Assembly: GCF_016599855.1 (NCBI RefSeq)
Contig: NZ_CP067041.1
Location: 6,386,001-6,450,000, forward strand
DNA: 64,000 nt
Origin: Bradyrhizobium diazoefficiens
GTDB lineage: Bacteria; Pseudomonadota; Alphaproteobacteria; Rhizobiales; Xanthobacteraceae
Direction of reading: 5' to 3'
Part shown: piece by piece, positions 19,221-27,474 of the stretch
Layout: each line of letters opens with the position of its first letter
How positions within the stretch are numbered: position 1 is the stretch's first letter
Program-made: the position numbers and the translations under genes
Notes under the pieces: model-generated
What the model was told of the DNA's origin: nothing
The model's database searches: none
The model's input: the letters and a program-made list of their open reading frames with translations, nothing else

Positions 19221-19340
19221 GAATAATCTCACTCAGGGGGTGGCGCGATGAGCATTGTGCGCGCTCATTCCGAGCCGGAGGCTCAGGCAAAATCGGTAAG
19301 CACTTCTGCTGAAGGCGCAGCTACTAGCAGGTTTCTCGCG

Positions 19341-19799
19341 ATGATACGAGGCTTGAAAGCCCCCTCTTTCATGGATTTGGCGCTCAAAACGGCCGAAAAT
19401 GCCGGAAAGGCGGGCGAAGTTCCGATCGGATGCGTGGTGGTCCGCAATGACGAGGTCATCGCCACCGCCGCCAACCGGACGCTGACCGACTATGACCCCA
19501 CCGGCCATGCCGAGATCATTGCGTTACGCGAGGCGGCGAAGAAGATCGGCAGCGAGCGCCTGGTCGGCTGCGACCTTTACGTGACGCTGGAGCCCTGCAC
19601 CATGTGTGCGGGCGCGATCTCCTTTGCAAGGGTCCGGCGGCTCTATTACGGCGCGGCCGACCCCAAGGGCGGCGCGGTGGAATCAGGCGTGCGGTTCTTT
19701 GCGTCGCCAACCTGCCACCATGCGCCGGACGTCTATTCCGGGGTCGGCGAGAGCGAGGCGGCGCGGCTGCTCAAGGAGTTCTTTCGCGAGCGGCGCTAA
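19341..19799 (+). CDS. tadA: tRNA-specific adenosine deaminase
   Basis: 152 residues. HAE (His56, Glu58) and PCTMC (Cys86, Cys89) are the zinc and catalytic residues of the TadA family, which converts A34 to inosine in tRNA-Arg(ACG). The frame is open from an ATG at 19248, but those 31 residues are unconserved; the ATG at 19341 ([10 protein letters not shown]) gives a normal length and has AGCAGG upstream. It is divergent from the rluB-like gene and its stop overlaps the convergent dehalogenase stop by four bases. Confidence 0.94.
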   Translation: MIRGLKAPSFMDLALKTAENAGKAGEVPIGCVVVRNDEVIATAANRTLTDYDPTGHAEIIALREAAKKIGSERLVGCDLYVTLEPCTMCAGAISFARVRRLYYGAADPKGGAVESGVRFFASPTCHHAPDVYSGVGESEAARLLKEFFRERR

Positions 19800-20701
19800 C
19801 CGCCTGCGAAAAACTCGCGCAGCGCCCGCGCGGTGACGTCGGGGTTCTCCTCGGTGAGGAAGTGGCCGGAGTCCACCGGCATGCCGTCGACGTTAGTCGC
19901 CCATTGCTTCCAGATGTCGAGTGGCGTCGCTGCGGCCTGGGCGATGCCGGCGCCACCCCACAGCGCCAGCATGGGAACGGTGATCTTCTTGCCGGATTCG
20001 AAATCGGCCTTGTCGAGGTCGTAGTCGATATAGGCGCCGGCGCGGTAGTCCTCGCACATCGCGTGCACGCGGGCGGGATCGCGGAACGGGGCGATGTAAT
20101 GCTCCAGCGCGCGGCTGTCGATCGCGTCGAGCGTCTTTGACTTGGTCTGGCTCGCCATCTTGAAGCGCAGGAAGAATTCGCCATTGTTCGAGATCAGCGT
20201 CTCCGGCAGCGGGGCGGGCTGCGCGAGGAAAGTCCAGTGATAGATCTTCAGCGCATAGGCGCGGTTCATCCGCTCCCAGTAATTATAGGTCGGCAGGATG
20301 TCGAGCACCGCGAGTTTCGACAGCCGGCCGGGATGGTCGAGTGCAAGCCGATACGAGACGCGGCCGCCGCGGTCGTGGCCGGCGAGGGCGAAGTGCACGT
20401 GGCCGAGGCGCTCCATCACCTCCACCATGGCCTTGGCCATCGCACGCTTGCTGTAGGGCATGTGCAGCGCGTCGCTTTCGGGCATGTCTGACCAGCCATA
20501 GCCCGGCAGGTCGGCGATGATCAGCGTGAACCGGTCGGCCAGCTGCGGCGCCACGCGATGCCACATCACATGCGTCTCGGAGAAGCCGTGCAGCAGCAAC
20601 AACGGCGGCCCCTTGCCGCCGACGCGGGCGAAGATGCGGCCGAACGAGGTGTTGATCCACTCGGAGGCGAAGCCGGGATAGAGGTCGGCGAGATCGGACA
20701 T
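19796..20701 (-). CDS. Fluoroacetate/haloacetate dehalogenase (alpha/beta hydrolase)
   Basis: 301 residues from the ATG at 20701. With this start the residues fall exactly where I recall them in R. palustris RPA1163: nucleophile Asp110 with Arg111 and Arg114 (GHDRGGR), acid Asp134, halide pocket His155, Trp156 and Tyr219, and base His280 (SGHF). The enzyme displaces fluoride from fluoroacetate to give glycolate in the cytosol. Another ATG three codons upstream is possible. The gene stands alone between tadA (convergent) and purD. Family is seen in the sequence; fluoride specificity is inferred from the pocket. Confidence 0.9.
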   Translation of the reverse strand: MSDLADLYPGFASEWINTSFGRIFARVGGKGPPLLLLHGFSETHVMWHRVAPQLADRFTLIIADLPGYGWSDMPESDALHMPYSKRAMAKAMVEVMERLGHVHFALAGHDRGGRVSYRLALDHPGRLSKLAVLDILPTYNYWERMNRAYALKIYHWTFLAQPAPLPETLISNNGEFFLRFKMASQTKSKTLDAIDSRALEHYIAPFRDPARVHAMCEDYRAGAYIDYDLDKADFESGKKITVPMLALWGGAGIAQAAATPLDIWKQWATNVDGMPVDSGHFLTEENPDVTARALREFFAGG

Positions 20702-20895
20702 CTTCTGCATCCTTGTCTGGTCAGTCGCGAGGGCGCCTCGACATGAAAGTCGAAAACAACCCCATGCACAGTAGCGGTATTATCAGCGGGGTTGCTAACC
20801 CCAACAGCTGATTGCGCATTACTGGAATGTCGAGGTGGCGCCCACACATCGAGATTCCGGATCGGCACGTTGCACGCGCCGTCCGGAATGACGAG

Positions 20896-22179
20896 CTAGG
20901 TCTTGGCCTTCTCGGCTTCCACCGCCTGCCAGCCGATGTCGCGGCGGCAGAAGCCGTCCGGCCAGTCGATGCGGTCGATCGCCTGATAGGCTCTACCCTG
21001 CGCTTCGGTCACGGTCGCCCCCAGCGCGCAGACATTGAGCACACGGCCGCCATTGGCGAGGATGGCGCCGTTCTTCGCAACCGTGCCGGCATGGAAGATC
21101 TCGACCGTGTCGACCTTGGCCGCGTCATCGAGTCCTTCGATCCGCGTGCCCTTCTGGTAGTCGCCGGGATAGCCCTTCGCCGCCATCACCACGGTGAGCG
21201 CGGATTCCGGATACCAGCGCAGGTCAAAGTTCTTCAGCTGCCCGTCGCAGGCGGCGAGGAACGCCGGCACGATGTCGGACATCATGCGCAGCATCAGCAC
21301 CTGGCACTCGGGATCGCCGAAGCGGACGTTGAACTCGAACAGCTTCGGGCCCTGCGTCGTCAGCATGATCCCGGCATAGAGAATGCCGCGAAACGGCGTG
21401 CCGCGCTGCTTCATGCCGGCGACCGTCGGCAAAATGATCCTGGCCATGATCGCATCGTGGATCGCGGGCGTCACCAGCGGCGTCGGCGAATAGGCGCCCA
21501 TGCCGCCGGTGTTCGGGCCGACGTCGTGGTCGAACACGCGCTTGTGGTCCTGCGCGGAGGCCAGCGGAATCGCGGTCTCGCCGTCGCAGAGCGCGAAGAA
21601 GCTGATCTCGCGGCCCGGCAGAAACTCCTCGATCACGACCTCAGCGCCGGCCTCGCCGAACACGCCCTCGAACATCATGGCGATGGCGTCCTCAGCCTCG
21701 CGCACGGTCTTGGCGACGACGACGCCCTTGCCGGCAGCGAGGCCGTCGGCCTTCACCACGATCGGCGCGCCCTGGCTGTGCACGTAAGCGAGCGCATCCT
21801 CAGGCTTGGTGAAGCGCTTGTAGGCGCCGGTCGGAATGCCAAATTCGGTGCACAGCGCCTTGGTGAAGCCCTTGGAGCTCTCGAGCTGCGCCGCCGCCTT
21901 GCTCGGCCCGAATGCCTTGATGCCGGCGGCGGTGAGATCATCGACGATGCCGGCCGCCAGCGGCGTCTCCGGGCCGACCACCACCAGCTCGACCGCATTC
22001 CTTTTGCAGAAGTCGATCACGGCGGCATGGCCGGCGACGTCGAGCGCCACGCACTCCGCCTCGCGCGCGATGCCGGCATTGCCGGGCGCGCACCAGAATT
22101 TGGTCACCAGGGGGGAGGCCGCGATCTTCCACGCCAGGGCATGTTCGCGGCCGCCGGAACCAAGCAGGAGAATGTGCAT
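20896..22179 (-). CDS. purD: Phosphoribosylamine-glycine ligase
   Basis: 427 residues. An ATP-grasp enzyme that makes GAR in purine synthesis. It starts [18 protein letters not shown], the typical nucleotide-fold N-terminus, and keeps [35 protein letters not shown] and FNVRFGDPE. The frame extends upstream to 22419, but the ATG at 22179 is the family start. It is the last housekeeping gene before the accessory island. Confidence 0.97.
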   Translation of the reverse strand: MHILLLGSGGREHALAWKIAASPLVTKFWCAPGNAGIAREAECVALDVAGHAAVIDFCKRNAVELVVVGPETPLAAGIVDDLTAAGIKAFGPSKAAAQLESSKGFTKALCTEFGIPTGAYKRFTKPEDALAYVHSQGAPIVVKADGLAAGKGVVVAKTVREAEDAIAMMFEGVFGEAGAEVVIEEFLPGREISFFALCDGETAIPLASAQDHKRVFDHDVGPNTGGMGAYSPTPLVTPAIHDAIMARIILPTVAGMKQRGTPFRGILYAGIMLTTQGPKLFEFNVRFGDPECQVLMLRMMSDIVPAFLAACDGQLKNFDLRWYPESALTVVMAAKGYPGDYQKGTRIEGLDDAAKVDTVEIFHAGTVAKNGAILANGGRVLNVCALGATVTEAQGRAYQAIDRIDWPDGFCRRDIGWQAVEAEKAKT

Positions 22180-22465
22180 CGAAGGCTCGAAATGAGGGGT
22201 TTGCTGGGGGCGGAGGTCGCACGAATCGGGGCGGGCCTCAAGGGGGCGTGGGCCCGACCCCCCGGGGCATTCCGCCGGCTCGATCCGCAGTTCTGATGGC
22301 TGCCGGGTCGAATCGACCGATATCCGGGCCGCGGTCCACAGTCGGGCGGTGGGGTAAGGCAGCCTGTGAATAACCGGGAGGAGCGGGCAATAGCCAACGA
22401 ACGCTCGTATAAAATTCACCTGTTATTTTCGGTCGAATCAGGCTCTTGGGCTGGGGAGCATAATT
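22180..22465. other. Intergenic junction between purD and the accessory island
   Basis: 286 bases without a supported gene. GC-rich up to about 22375, then richer in A and T toward the next gene, so the left border of the acquired segment probably lies near 22370-22430. No tRNA, integrase or direct-repeat attachment site was seen here. Confidence 0.4.
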
Positions 22466-23152
22466 GTGGATCATCCGTGGGCATTTGGCTGGACACAAGT
22501 GTTCACTCTCATCGGCTTTGGGATGACCATCGCGATTGCCGTTGGCGGATTTCGCTCGTTTGGACGTTGGCGTCGCGAGAAGCTGGAAGAGCGCCGCATC
22601 GACACTGCATTTGATGCGCTGACGATTGCGCACGAGACCAAATTCATCTTTGGAAATATACGCAGTCCACTCGCGGAAGGGTACGAGTGGGCGGATATGC
22701 CCGCATGGGAAAACGATACCGAAGATCGCCGGCAGCGGCGCGGACCTTACTTTGCCACGATCAAGCGCATCAATTCCAACGCCAAATTCTTCGAAAGAGT
22801 TTGGGCCATCCAGCCGCGATGCATGGCGCTCTTCGGCGCAAGCGTTGAACAAACGTTCTTGAAACTGCATCAGGCACGGAGGCATATCGAAGTTGCCGCG
22901 CAAATGCTCGCTCAACGAGTCTACGATCAAGACAATGACGATTCTGAAGACACTCGAAGGCTTTACCAACAACTACGTCGCGATATTTGGGACCAAGGTG
23001 GATTTGAGCCAGAGCTGGACCGTGTCGGCCGGCTTCTGAAAGAGTTCGTTGCTGAGACAATCGCGTACGCTGAACCGGTGGTTACCCAGCAATACAGAGC
23101 GAACAATGCGCGATGGTCGTCCTGGAAAACAATTGGCCCTGGCAAAAAATAG
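22466..23152 (+). CDS. Unknown membrane-anchored protein of the accessory island
   Basis: 228 residues from GTG 22466, preceded by GGGGAG (22453-22458). One N-terminal transmembrane helix (about residues 11-28) with a short outside tail and RRWRREKLEERR just after it predicts an anchored cytoplasmic domain. That domain is helical and charged, with a possible coiled coil around 115-165. No family is recognised. Composition is less GC-rich than the neighbouring core genes. The next gene starts 25 bases later on the same strand, so the two probably work together. Confidence 0.7.
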   Translation: MDHPWAFGWTQVFTLIGFGMTIAIAVGGFRSFGRWRREKLEERRIDTAFDALTIAHETKFIFGNIRSPLAEGYEWADMPAWENDTEDRRQRRGPYFATIKRINSNAKFFERVWAIQPRCMALFGASVEQTFLKLHQARRHIEVAAQMLAQRVYDQDNDDSEDTRRLYQQLRRDIWDQGGFEPELDRVGRLLKEFVAETIAYAEPVVTQQYRANNARWSSWKTIGPGKK

Positions 23153-23177
23153 GACACATCAGGCGACGACGCGAGTG

Positions 23178-23813
23178 ATGGATGGGCGAGTGATAAATAT
23201 ACCTGTCAGAAAATTCAAAAGTATGGCGATCACGCTGAAGATGCTTGAGCCTTACGTAAAGAACGCGACTCATCTTCAGACCGGAAAGCCATTTCAGAAT
23301 TTCGGAGAGATGCGTTCACGGGAAGCGTTGGCTAACTGGCTGCTGTGCGCCACCGCCAATGCAATCGATGGACGCAACTTGTCGATTGCGAGCACGACCG
23401 ACCCCATGGGCGGTGATGGCATCATCCACGACGAAGACACCGGCGAGAGCTTTCCGACCGAGCATGTCATGGTTCCACGCCAGAGTGGTGGCGCTGATAC
23501 CGACATCCAAGCGCTTATCCTGAAGGCCATTGATGATAAACGAGTGAAGGGCGGCACGGCTTATGCGTCGGGCAAAACGCTTGTCGTGTTTGTGAACGCA
23601 GGCGCAGGTGAATGGTATCCAAACAGAGTGGCGCGGGCACTACCCGGTCCGCTCTATTTCGCGACGGTGTGGGTAGTCAGCCTGCAGAGCGAGACGGATG
23701 GTGCTTATTCATACAACGTCGTCCATCTCGACAGTAGCCAGGCCAACGCGCCTGCTTACCGGGTCCACATCGCCAAGGATTTCGATGATTGGCAGGTAGA
23801 GGTTGTGCAGTAG
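23178..23813 (+). CDS. Unknown cytosolic protein of the accessory island
   Basis: About 211 residues from ATG 23178; ATG 23223 is an alternative and the frame is open back to 23049 inside the previous gene. A helical N-terminal part (MLEPYVKNATHLQTG, REALANWLLC) is followed by a mixed region with GGADTDIQALILKAIDDKRVK and alternating hydrophobic strands (TLVVFVNAG, LYFATVWVVSL). The fold looks enzyme-like or nuclease-like, but I recognise no motif well enough to name it. Paired with the membrane-anchored gene upstream. Confidence 0.65.
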   Translation: MDGRVINIPVRKFKSMAITLKMLEPYVKNATHLQTGKPFQNFGEMRSREALANWLLCATANAIDGRNLSIASTTDPMGGDGIIHDEDTGESFPTEHVMVPRQSGGADTDIQALILKAIDDKRVKGGTAYASGKTLVVFVNAGAGEWYPNRVARALPGPLYFATVWVVSLQSETDGAYSYNVVHLDSSQANAPAYRVHIAKDFDDWQVEVVQ

Positions 23814-23983
23814 AAAGGCCGATGCAGTGAACAAGGCTCATGCGGATTTTGTTGCCGAAGCTGGACGATTTATCAGCGGTGATGGCATCTCGCTGGCATG
23901 CGCTCTTACGATCCCCCATCTCTGTCGGTCCGTGTCCGGTGCGAAATGCTTCGCCTGTCCAGAGATTGGCCAAGGAAAGATGA

Positions 23984-24056
23984 ATTACGGTGACAGTGCA
24001 CAAAATTCCAAAGCCTAAGCATTAGTTACCCGGGTTTAGTGCACTGTCACCGCAAT
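23984..24056. repeat. Inverted pair of CGGTGACAGTGCAC repeats
   Basis: ATTACGGTGACAGTGCAC begins at 23984. Its inverted partner, reading ATTGCGGTGACAGTGCAC on the minus strand, runs from 24056 down. The copies are about 22 bases each, with a centre of about 28 bases. The pair ends 35 bases before the HEPN-like gene. The core recurs at 24553-24580 and twice in 27208-27278. Confidence 0.85.
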
Positions 24057-24090
24057 CAGTAATTTCAGCACAACCGGCAGGGGGGGAACA

Positions 24091-24546
24091 ATGAAGGCTG
24101 ATGATCCGCGTCTAGAACAGGCGCACAAAGATCTTTTGGAACGCAACCGGAAGTACGAAGAACAAATTGTCGGCGTCTTAAAAGGCCACTTAGCCGCCGA
24201 ACAAGCTCTGAATGATTTGCTGCGAGCCGCGCGCCGGAAGTGGAAGCGGCCCTTTGCCGGCAAGATCGACGTGGCTCAAAAACTCTTCCTACCCGATCTC
24301 ACCACGGAAATGTGGGATGTGATCAAAGCCGGAAACGATCTCCGCAACGCAGTGGCGCACGGTCACAAGACTGGAACGATAACCCAGAGGATCGCCAATC
24401 TCCGCAGAGCCATGCTCACGTGGGCATCACCGGGGCAGCGGCCTGGCATCGAACAGATGACCGAGCCGCAACTAATCAGCACGGCGTTTTACCAGTGTGC
24501 CAGTTTCATTGTAGTCGCCACGCTTAAGCTGCAAGGGAAGTATTAG
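24091..24546 (+). CDS. HEPN-like small protein, possible ribonuclease toxin
   Basis: 151 residues, all-helical by composition. The segment NDLRNAVAHGH contains R85-N86-x3-H90, the Rx4H signature of HEPN-fold RNases, preceded by a helical charged half (about 1-75). GGGGGGAA just before the ATG is a strong ribosome site. The gene is the only one between two hairpin repeats carrying CGGTGACAGTGC, with 34 and 6 bases to spare, so it looks like a single-gene cassette. HEPN proteins commonly act as RNA-cutting toxins or defence effectors; no antitoxin is obvious here. Function is inferred from a short motif only. Confidence 0.6.
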   Translation: MKADDPRLEQAHKDLLERNRKYEEQIVGVLKGHLAAEQALNDLLRAARRKWKRPFAGKIDVAQKLFLPDLTTEMWDVIKAGNDLRNAVAHGHKTGTITQRIANLRRAMLTWASPGQRPGIEQMTEPQLISTAFYQCASFIVVATLKLQGKY

Positions 24547-24552
24547 CTAAGC

Positions 24553-24580
24553 ATTACGGTGACAGTGCTGTCACCGTAAT
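24553..24580. repeat. Perfect CGGTGACAG palindrome between island modules
   Basis: ATTACGGTGACAG (24553-24565) and its exact reverse complement (24568-24580) are separated by TG. It starts 7 bases after the HEPN-like stop and lies 40 bases before the converging phospholipase-D-like stop. It may double as a terminator hairpin. The preceding CTAAGCATTA (24547-24556) also occurs at 24015-24024. Confidence 0.85.
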
Positions 24581-24619
24581 CGCTTTTCCACGGCTTTCCT
24601 GTTGAAGGCCCCAGCCCCC

Positions 24620-25597
24620 CTAAGTCTTCATCCGAGCGAGCGCATTGAGTAGCGCGCGAGGTGGCGTCCCATAGTTCGAGTTCTCCACTTTTTTCGCACC
24701 CACCATTCTTATTGCTTTTGTGAGCGCTTGGGCAAATTTTCGTCCGACCACGAACGGAGGCGCGTCGTAGCAGATTGGTTCTTCGCCCTGAAATGCTTGA
24801 AAGGGAAACTCCTCATCGTAGGTCCCCTGCTCTGCCTTCCGAACCGGAACAATCCCGTCAACATACAGCCAACTAGTTGTCTGTACTCGACCTCTCGTGG
24901 AGCCAAAGCATAGAAGCCAGTCGCCCTTTCGCACGTGAGCCTTGTCGACATTCAGCCAATCCCAAGGCTGAGACTTGTCGAAATGCCTTTCCACAAACTG
25001 GAGGGCCGCCTCGGCAGGCTTTGCATCTCCGTCCCACCAAGCAAGTTTCCAAGCCCTCCTAACCTTCGGATTGTCCGTATACCAATCGATGTATCTCTTG
25101 GGATCGTACAGAACGCGGCGGCCAGCTTTGGCCATAGCGAGCTTGACCTTTTCACCCTCTTTGCGCAGCCACGCCAATTTGTTTTTGGCGGGGTACGGCC
25201 TCGCTTCCTTTATTAGACGATCGATGTCGACCGAATTGGCGTCCACTAAGACGCCCATCTCCTTGAGGGCGTTCATTCCGAGCGCGTTGTCCGAAAGATT
25301 GGCAGAGGCGATCAGACAGCCCAATTTCTGAGCCCAATATACTTTCATGTGGAGACGATCGGAGAACCGGACGGTCGCCCCCGCATCGATTAACTTTTGC
25401 ACAGCTTCAGCACTTGTCGCGCCTGGAGTGGGGCTACAGATGATTTCCATGCCCTTGGGGTTCGGAAGGAACTTGGCGTAATCGACACCGATGTATGCGA
25501 CGATAAGGACACGCCGGCCCGATGCTTTCGGCTCTCTAAACAGCTTGCGAATGCAGAGGCGTAGTTGCCCCGACGTGTAATGAACGACTGGTTTCAT
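24620..25597 (-). CDS. Phospholipase D-like (HKD) nuclease-type protein
   Basis: 325 residues. An N-terminal PLD-fold domain (about 1-125) has RLHMKVYWAQ...IASANLS: His83, Lys85, Ser98 and Asn100 match the HxK...S.N core, while the usual Asp five residues after Lys is Gln90. One HKD motif means a dimer would be needed for activity, as in BfiI- or Nuc-type nucleases. The C-terminal 190 residues form a second domain of unknown type (DWLLCFGSTRGRVQTTSWLYVDG). Last gene of a three-gene operon after a GIY-YIG and a DGQHR protein, 37 bases downstream of the former. Confidence 0.75.
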   Translation of the reverse strand: MKPVVHYTSGQLRLCIRKLFREPKASGRRVLIVAYIGVDYAKFLPNPKGMEIICSPTPGATSAEAVQKLIDAGATVRFSDRLHMKVYWAQKLGCLIASANLSDNALGMNALKEMGVLVDANSVDIDRLIKEARPYPAKNKLAWLRKEGEKVKLAMAKAGRRVLYDPKRYIDWYTDNPKVRRAWKLAWWDGDAKPAEAALQFVERHFDKSQPWDWLNVDKAHVRKGDWLLCFGSTRGRVQTTSWLYVDGIVPVRKAEQGTYDEEFPFQAFQGEEPICYDAPPFVVGRKFAQALTKAIRMVGAKKVENSNYGTPPRALLNALARMKT

Positions 25598-25634
25598 GGA
25601 AATCCATCAACTTAGGTGGCTGCCTGATGTCGCC

Positions 25635-25973
25635 TCAAATGGGCCCACTAGCTCGGTTAAGAGGAGGGAGTTCCCCGTCTCGTAGTCGAACCGACTCAAG
25701 CCAACCACGTTCCAAGGCATTGAGCGAAACGACAGATTCGGGACGCCACCACACTCTCGAAATCCGTCCGTAAATTGTGACCGCTTGCCTCTTAGTGCTG
25801 TTGAAGGGCTGGATAAGCCGCTGTTGCACGGATAGAGCCTGCCCAGCATACAATATATCGCCGCTGGCGTTTGTCAGGCAGTAGCAGCCGCTACAGTCGA
25901 TCAGCCGATTCAGCGCATACAGTTCAAAGGAAGCACTGTGCTCGACAGGCGGAGTAATCTCGCTGACCTTCAC
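25635..25973 (-). CDS. Small GIY-YIG domain nuclease
   Basis: 112 residues, essentially the catalytic domain alone. GCY (Tyr31) and YAG (Tyr42) stand for GIY and YIG, followed by Arg52 (SVQQRL), a candidate catalytic Glu in ALERGWLES (Glu88 or Glu93) and Asn106 in LPPLNRA. These are the expected active-site residues, so DNA cleavage is plausible. It starts with GTG overlapping the TGA of the upstream DGQHR gene (GTGA), with no separate ribosome site, indicating tight coupling. Confidence 0.78.
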   Translation of the reverse strand: MKVSEITPPVEHSASFELYALNRLIDCSGCYCLTNASGDILYAGQALSVQQRLIQPFNSTKRQAVTIYGRISRVWWRPESVVSLNALERGWLESVRLRDGELPPLNRASGPI

Positions 25974-27139
25974 ATTGAAAATCCGTCGCTGCCGGGCTGA
26001 CTGTGCATCGCGGTCGAAAGCGCAGTCGCGTACTTTCGAATTGCCGCCTGATTCAAACCCGATGCGGTGCTTCCACGTTTCCAGAACGCCGCTGTCGAAA
26101 CACCAATGTACTCGGCGGACAGGTTCTCGAAAGCTCGCTTCATCAATGTCTCTATGGTCTCGGACTTAAAGTCTCTTAGGTTCGCCAAATGAAGGAAGAT
26201 CGCTGGACTAGCGGAATGGAACATCTGCAAACCGTTGGTTTTGAAGATGACCGATGTCTCATCATCTGTCTCGACGAGCAGTTTGCTAATCGCTCGCCAG
26301 TAATTCGCGAGCACCTTCTTTTGCTTATCCGCGGTCCATTGTTCGCCTGAGATCGGATTGGACGGCGTCAGAATGAACTTCTTTAGTGATGTCACAAAGC
26401 TCTTCTGATTGACCGTCGCATCTCCGGCGCTATCGTCATCATTCGCCATCCGAATTTTGCCGAACCAGGGAGACTCGTTTTCGGCATTAAGATACTGAAC
26501 AATCTGTAGAGCCCTTGCGTCCTCGCCCTTGTCAACTTGCCGCTGAATCCATTTCGGCAGAACAGGCGTCTTCTGAAACGAGATAAGGTCCGTCAGCCGA
26601 GCTACGATTTGTTGCTCGATCGCCTTGTCCACCGATCGCTGCGTGGTGTTAACGATCAGAAAATGCGCCATCTGACTGATCGCATCGAGATCAACCGCAA
26701 TGTTCACAGGAACCTCGAAGTCATCCATCGAGGGGTCCTTTTCCGCCGCCAATACCAGTCCCCGGATGCGATGCTGACCGTCGACGACGTTGAAGGGTCC
26801 AATCTTCCCAGAATCAATGCGAACTGAATTCGTGGCCGTGTCAAACGGAAGCAGTTTATCAGTAGCGAGGAAAATCGATGTTGGTAGAAACGCCTCTAGC
26901 ACCTTGTGCCCGTCCAGAAGGTAGTCCGCCAAGCGCTTTGCGCGAGCTTCGTTTAGGATGCGCTGATAGCCCGTGCCCTCGTCCGCATCTAGCGTGTCGA
27001 TCTTATAGAAGTCGGGCTGCCGAAGGTCCCGCACCTGTAGCGACGTCGCGTACAAAGTCAGATTCCCTTGGCGGATGCGCGCGGCCGGTCTTTCGATCTC
27101 TGTCAAATGCGCCCCCAATCTCCCCAAAATATTCGACAT
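25970..27139 (-). CDS. DGQHR-domain protein, DndB-like
   Basis: 389 residues from ATG 27139. FNVVDGQHRIRGL places the DGQHR signature at residues 120-124, and FLIVNTTQRSVDKAI is the following conserved helix. This is the family of DndB, the repressor/regulator of DNA phosphorothioation operons, and of related proteins in other modification islands. No dndA, C, D or E homologue is present nearby, so it is an orphan. First gene of the operon with the GIY-YIG and PLD-like genes. The frame is open upstream to 27250. Composition is less GC-rich than core genes. Confidence 0.8.
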   Translation of the reverse strand: MSNILGRLGAHLTEIERPAARIRQGNLTLYATSLQVRDLRQPDFYKIDTLDADEGTGYQRILNEARAKRLADYLLDGHKVLEAFLPTSIFLATDKLLPFDTATNSVRIDSGKIGPFNVVDGQHRIRGLVLAAEKDPSMDDFEVPVNIAVDLDAISQMAHFLIVNTTQRSVDKAIEQQIVARLTDLISFQKTPVLPKWIQRQVDKGEDARALQIVQYLNAENESPWFGKIRMANDDDSAGDATVNQKSFVTSLKKFILTPSNPISGEQWTADKQKKVLANYWRAISKLLVETDDETSVIFKTNGLQMFHSASPAIFLHLANLRDFKSETIETLMKRAFENLSAEYIGVSTAAFWKRGSTASGLNQAAIRKYATALSTAMHSQPGSDGFSM

Positions 27140-27207
27140 CCTAGCAATCGGCGGTAGAAGCGCAAGGTTGACGTGGCACAGGCCCGCGCGGTCGGCGTGT
27201 GCCGACG

Positions 27208-27278
27208 ATTTACGGTGACAGTGGTGGACTGAACCTTTTAAGTGAGACACGATATTTCGGTGACAGTGGGGTTGTCAC
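27208..27278. repeat. Two further CGGTGACAGTG repeats upstream of the DGQHR operon
   Basis: ATTTACGGTGACAGTGG begins at 27208 and ATTTCGGTGACAGTGG at 27254, both in the same orientation. The second is followed by a short inverted TGTCAC (27273-27278). They lie 70-140 bases upstream of the DGQHR start and close the repeat-bordered segment on its right side. Confidence 0.8.
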
Positions 27279-27339
27279 GATGCGGTACCGCAGGTTGCGC
27301 GAAGACGCTTTCGAACTTAGGGGCTGGTGCCTCCCTCCC

Positions 27340-27443
27340 CGTCATTCCTGGGCGCGCGTAGCGCGAGCCCGGAATCCATCGGGCCCCAGCGTCGGTGGAT
27401 GAATGGATTCCGGGCTCGTCGCTTCGCGACGCCCCGGAATGAC
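27340..27443. repeat. Palindromic intergenic repeat (GTCATTCC type)
   Basis: CGTCATTCCTGGGCGCGCGT onward and its inverted partner ending CGACGCCCCGGAATGAC form a long imperfect palindrome around a CAGCGTCGGTGG centre. It marks the right border of the island, just before the winged-helix gene. The stretch 27140-27474 holds no other feature than this and the preceding repeats. Confidence 0.8.
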
Positions 27444-27474
27444 AGAGGCGCGCGTTGGCATGACGGCGCAGCGC

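Noticed and set aside
20812..22296. 494-codon plus-strand frame opposite purD
   Set aside because: purD on the minus strand is strongly supported by family motifs; the antisense translation has none.
23803..24018. 71-codon frame between the unknown module and the HEPN-like gene
   Set aside because: It overlaps the previous stop, runs into the repeat hairpin and has no ribosome site or conserved features.
23984..24056. Possible CRISPR or attachment site from the CGGTGACAGTG repeats
   Set aside because: Copies are few, inverted and irregularly spaced with no spacers, and no cas or integrase gene is near; treated as a hairpin repeat.
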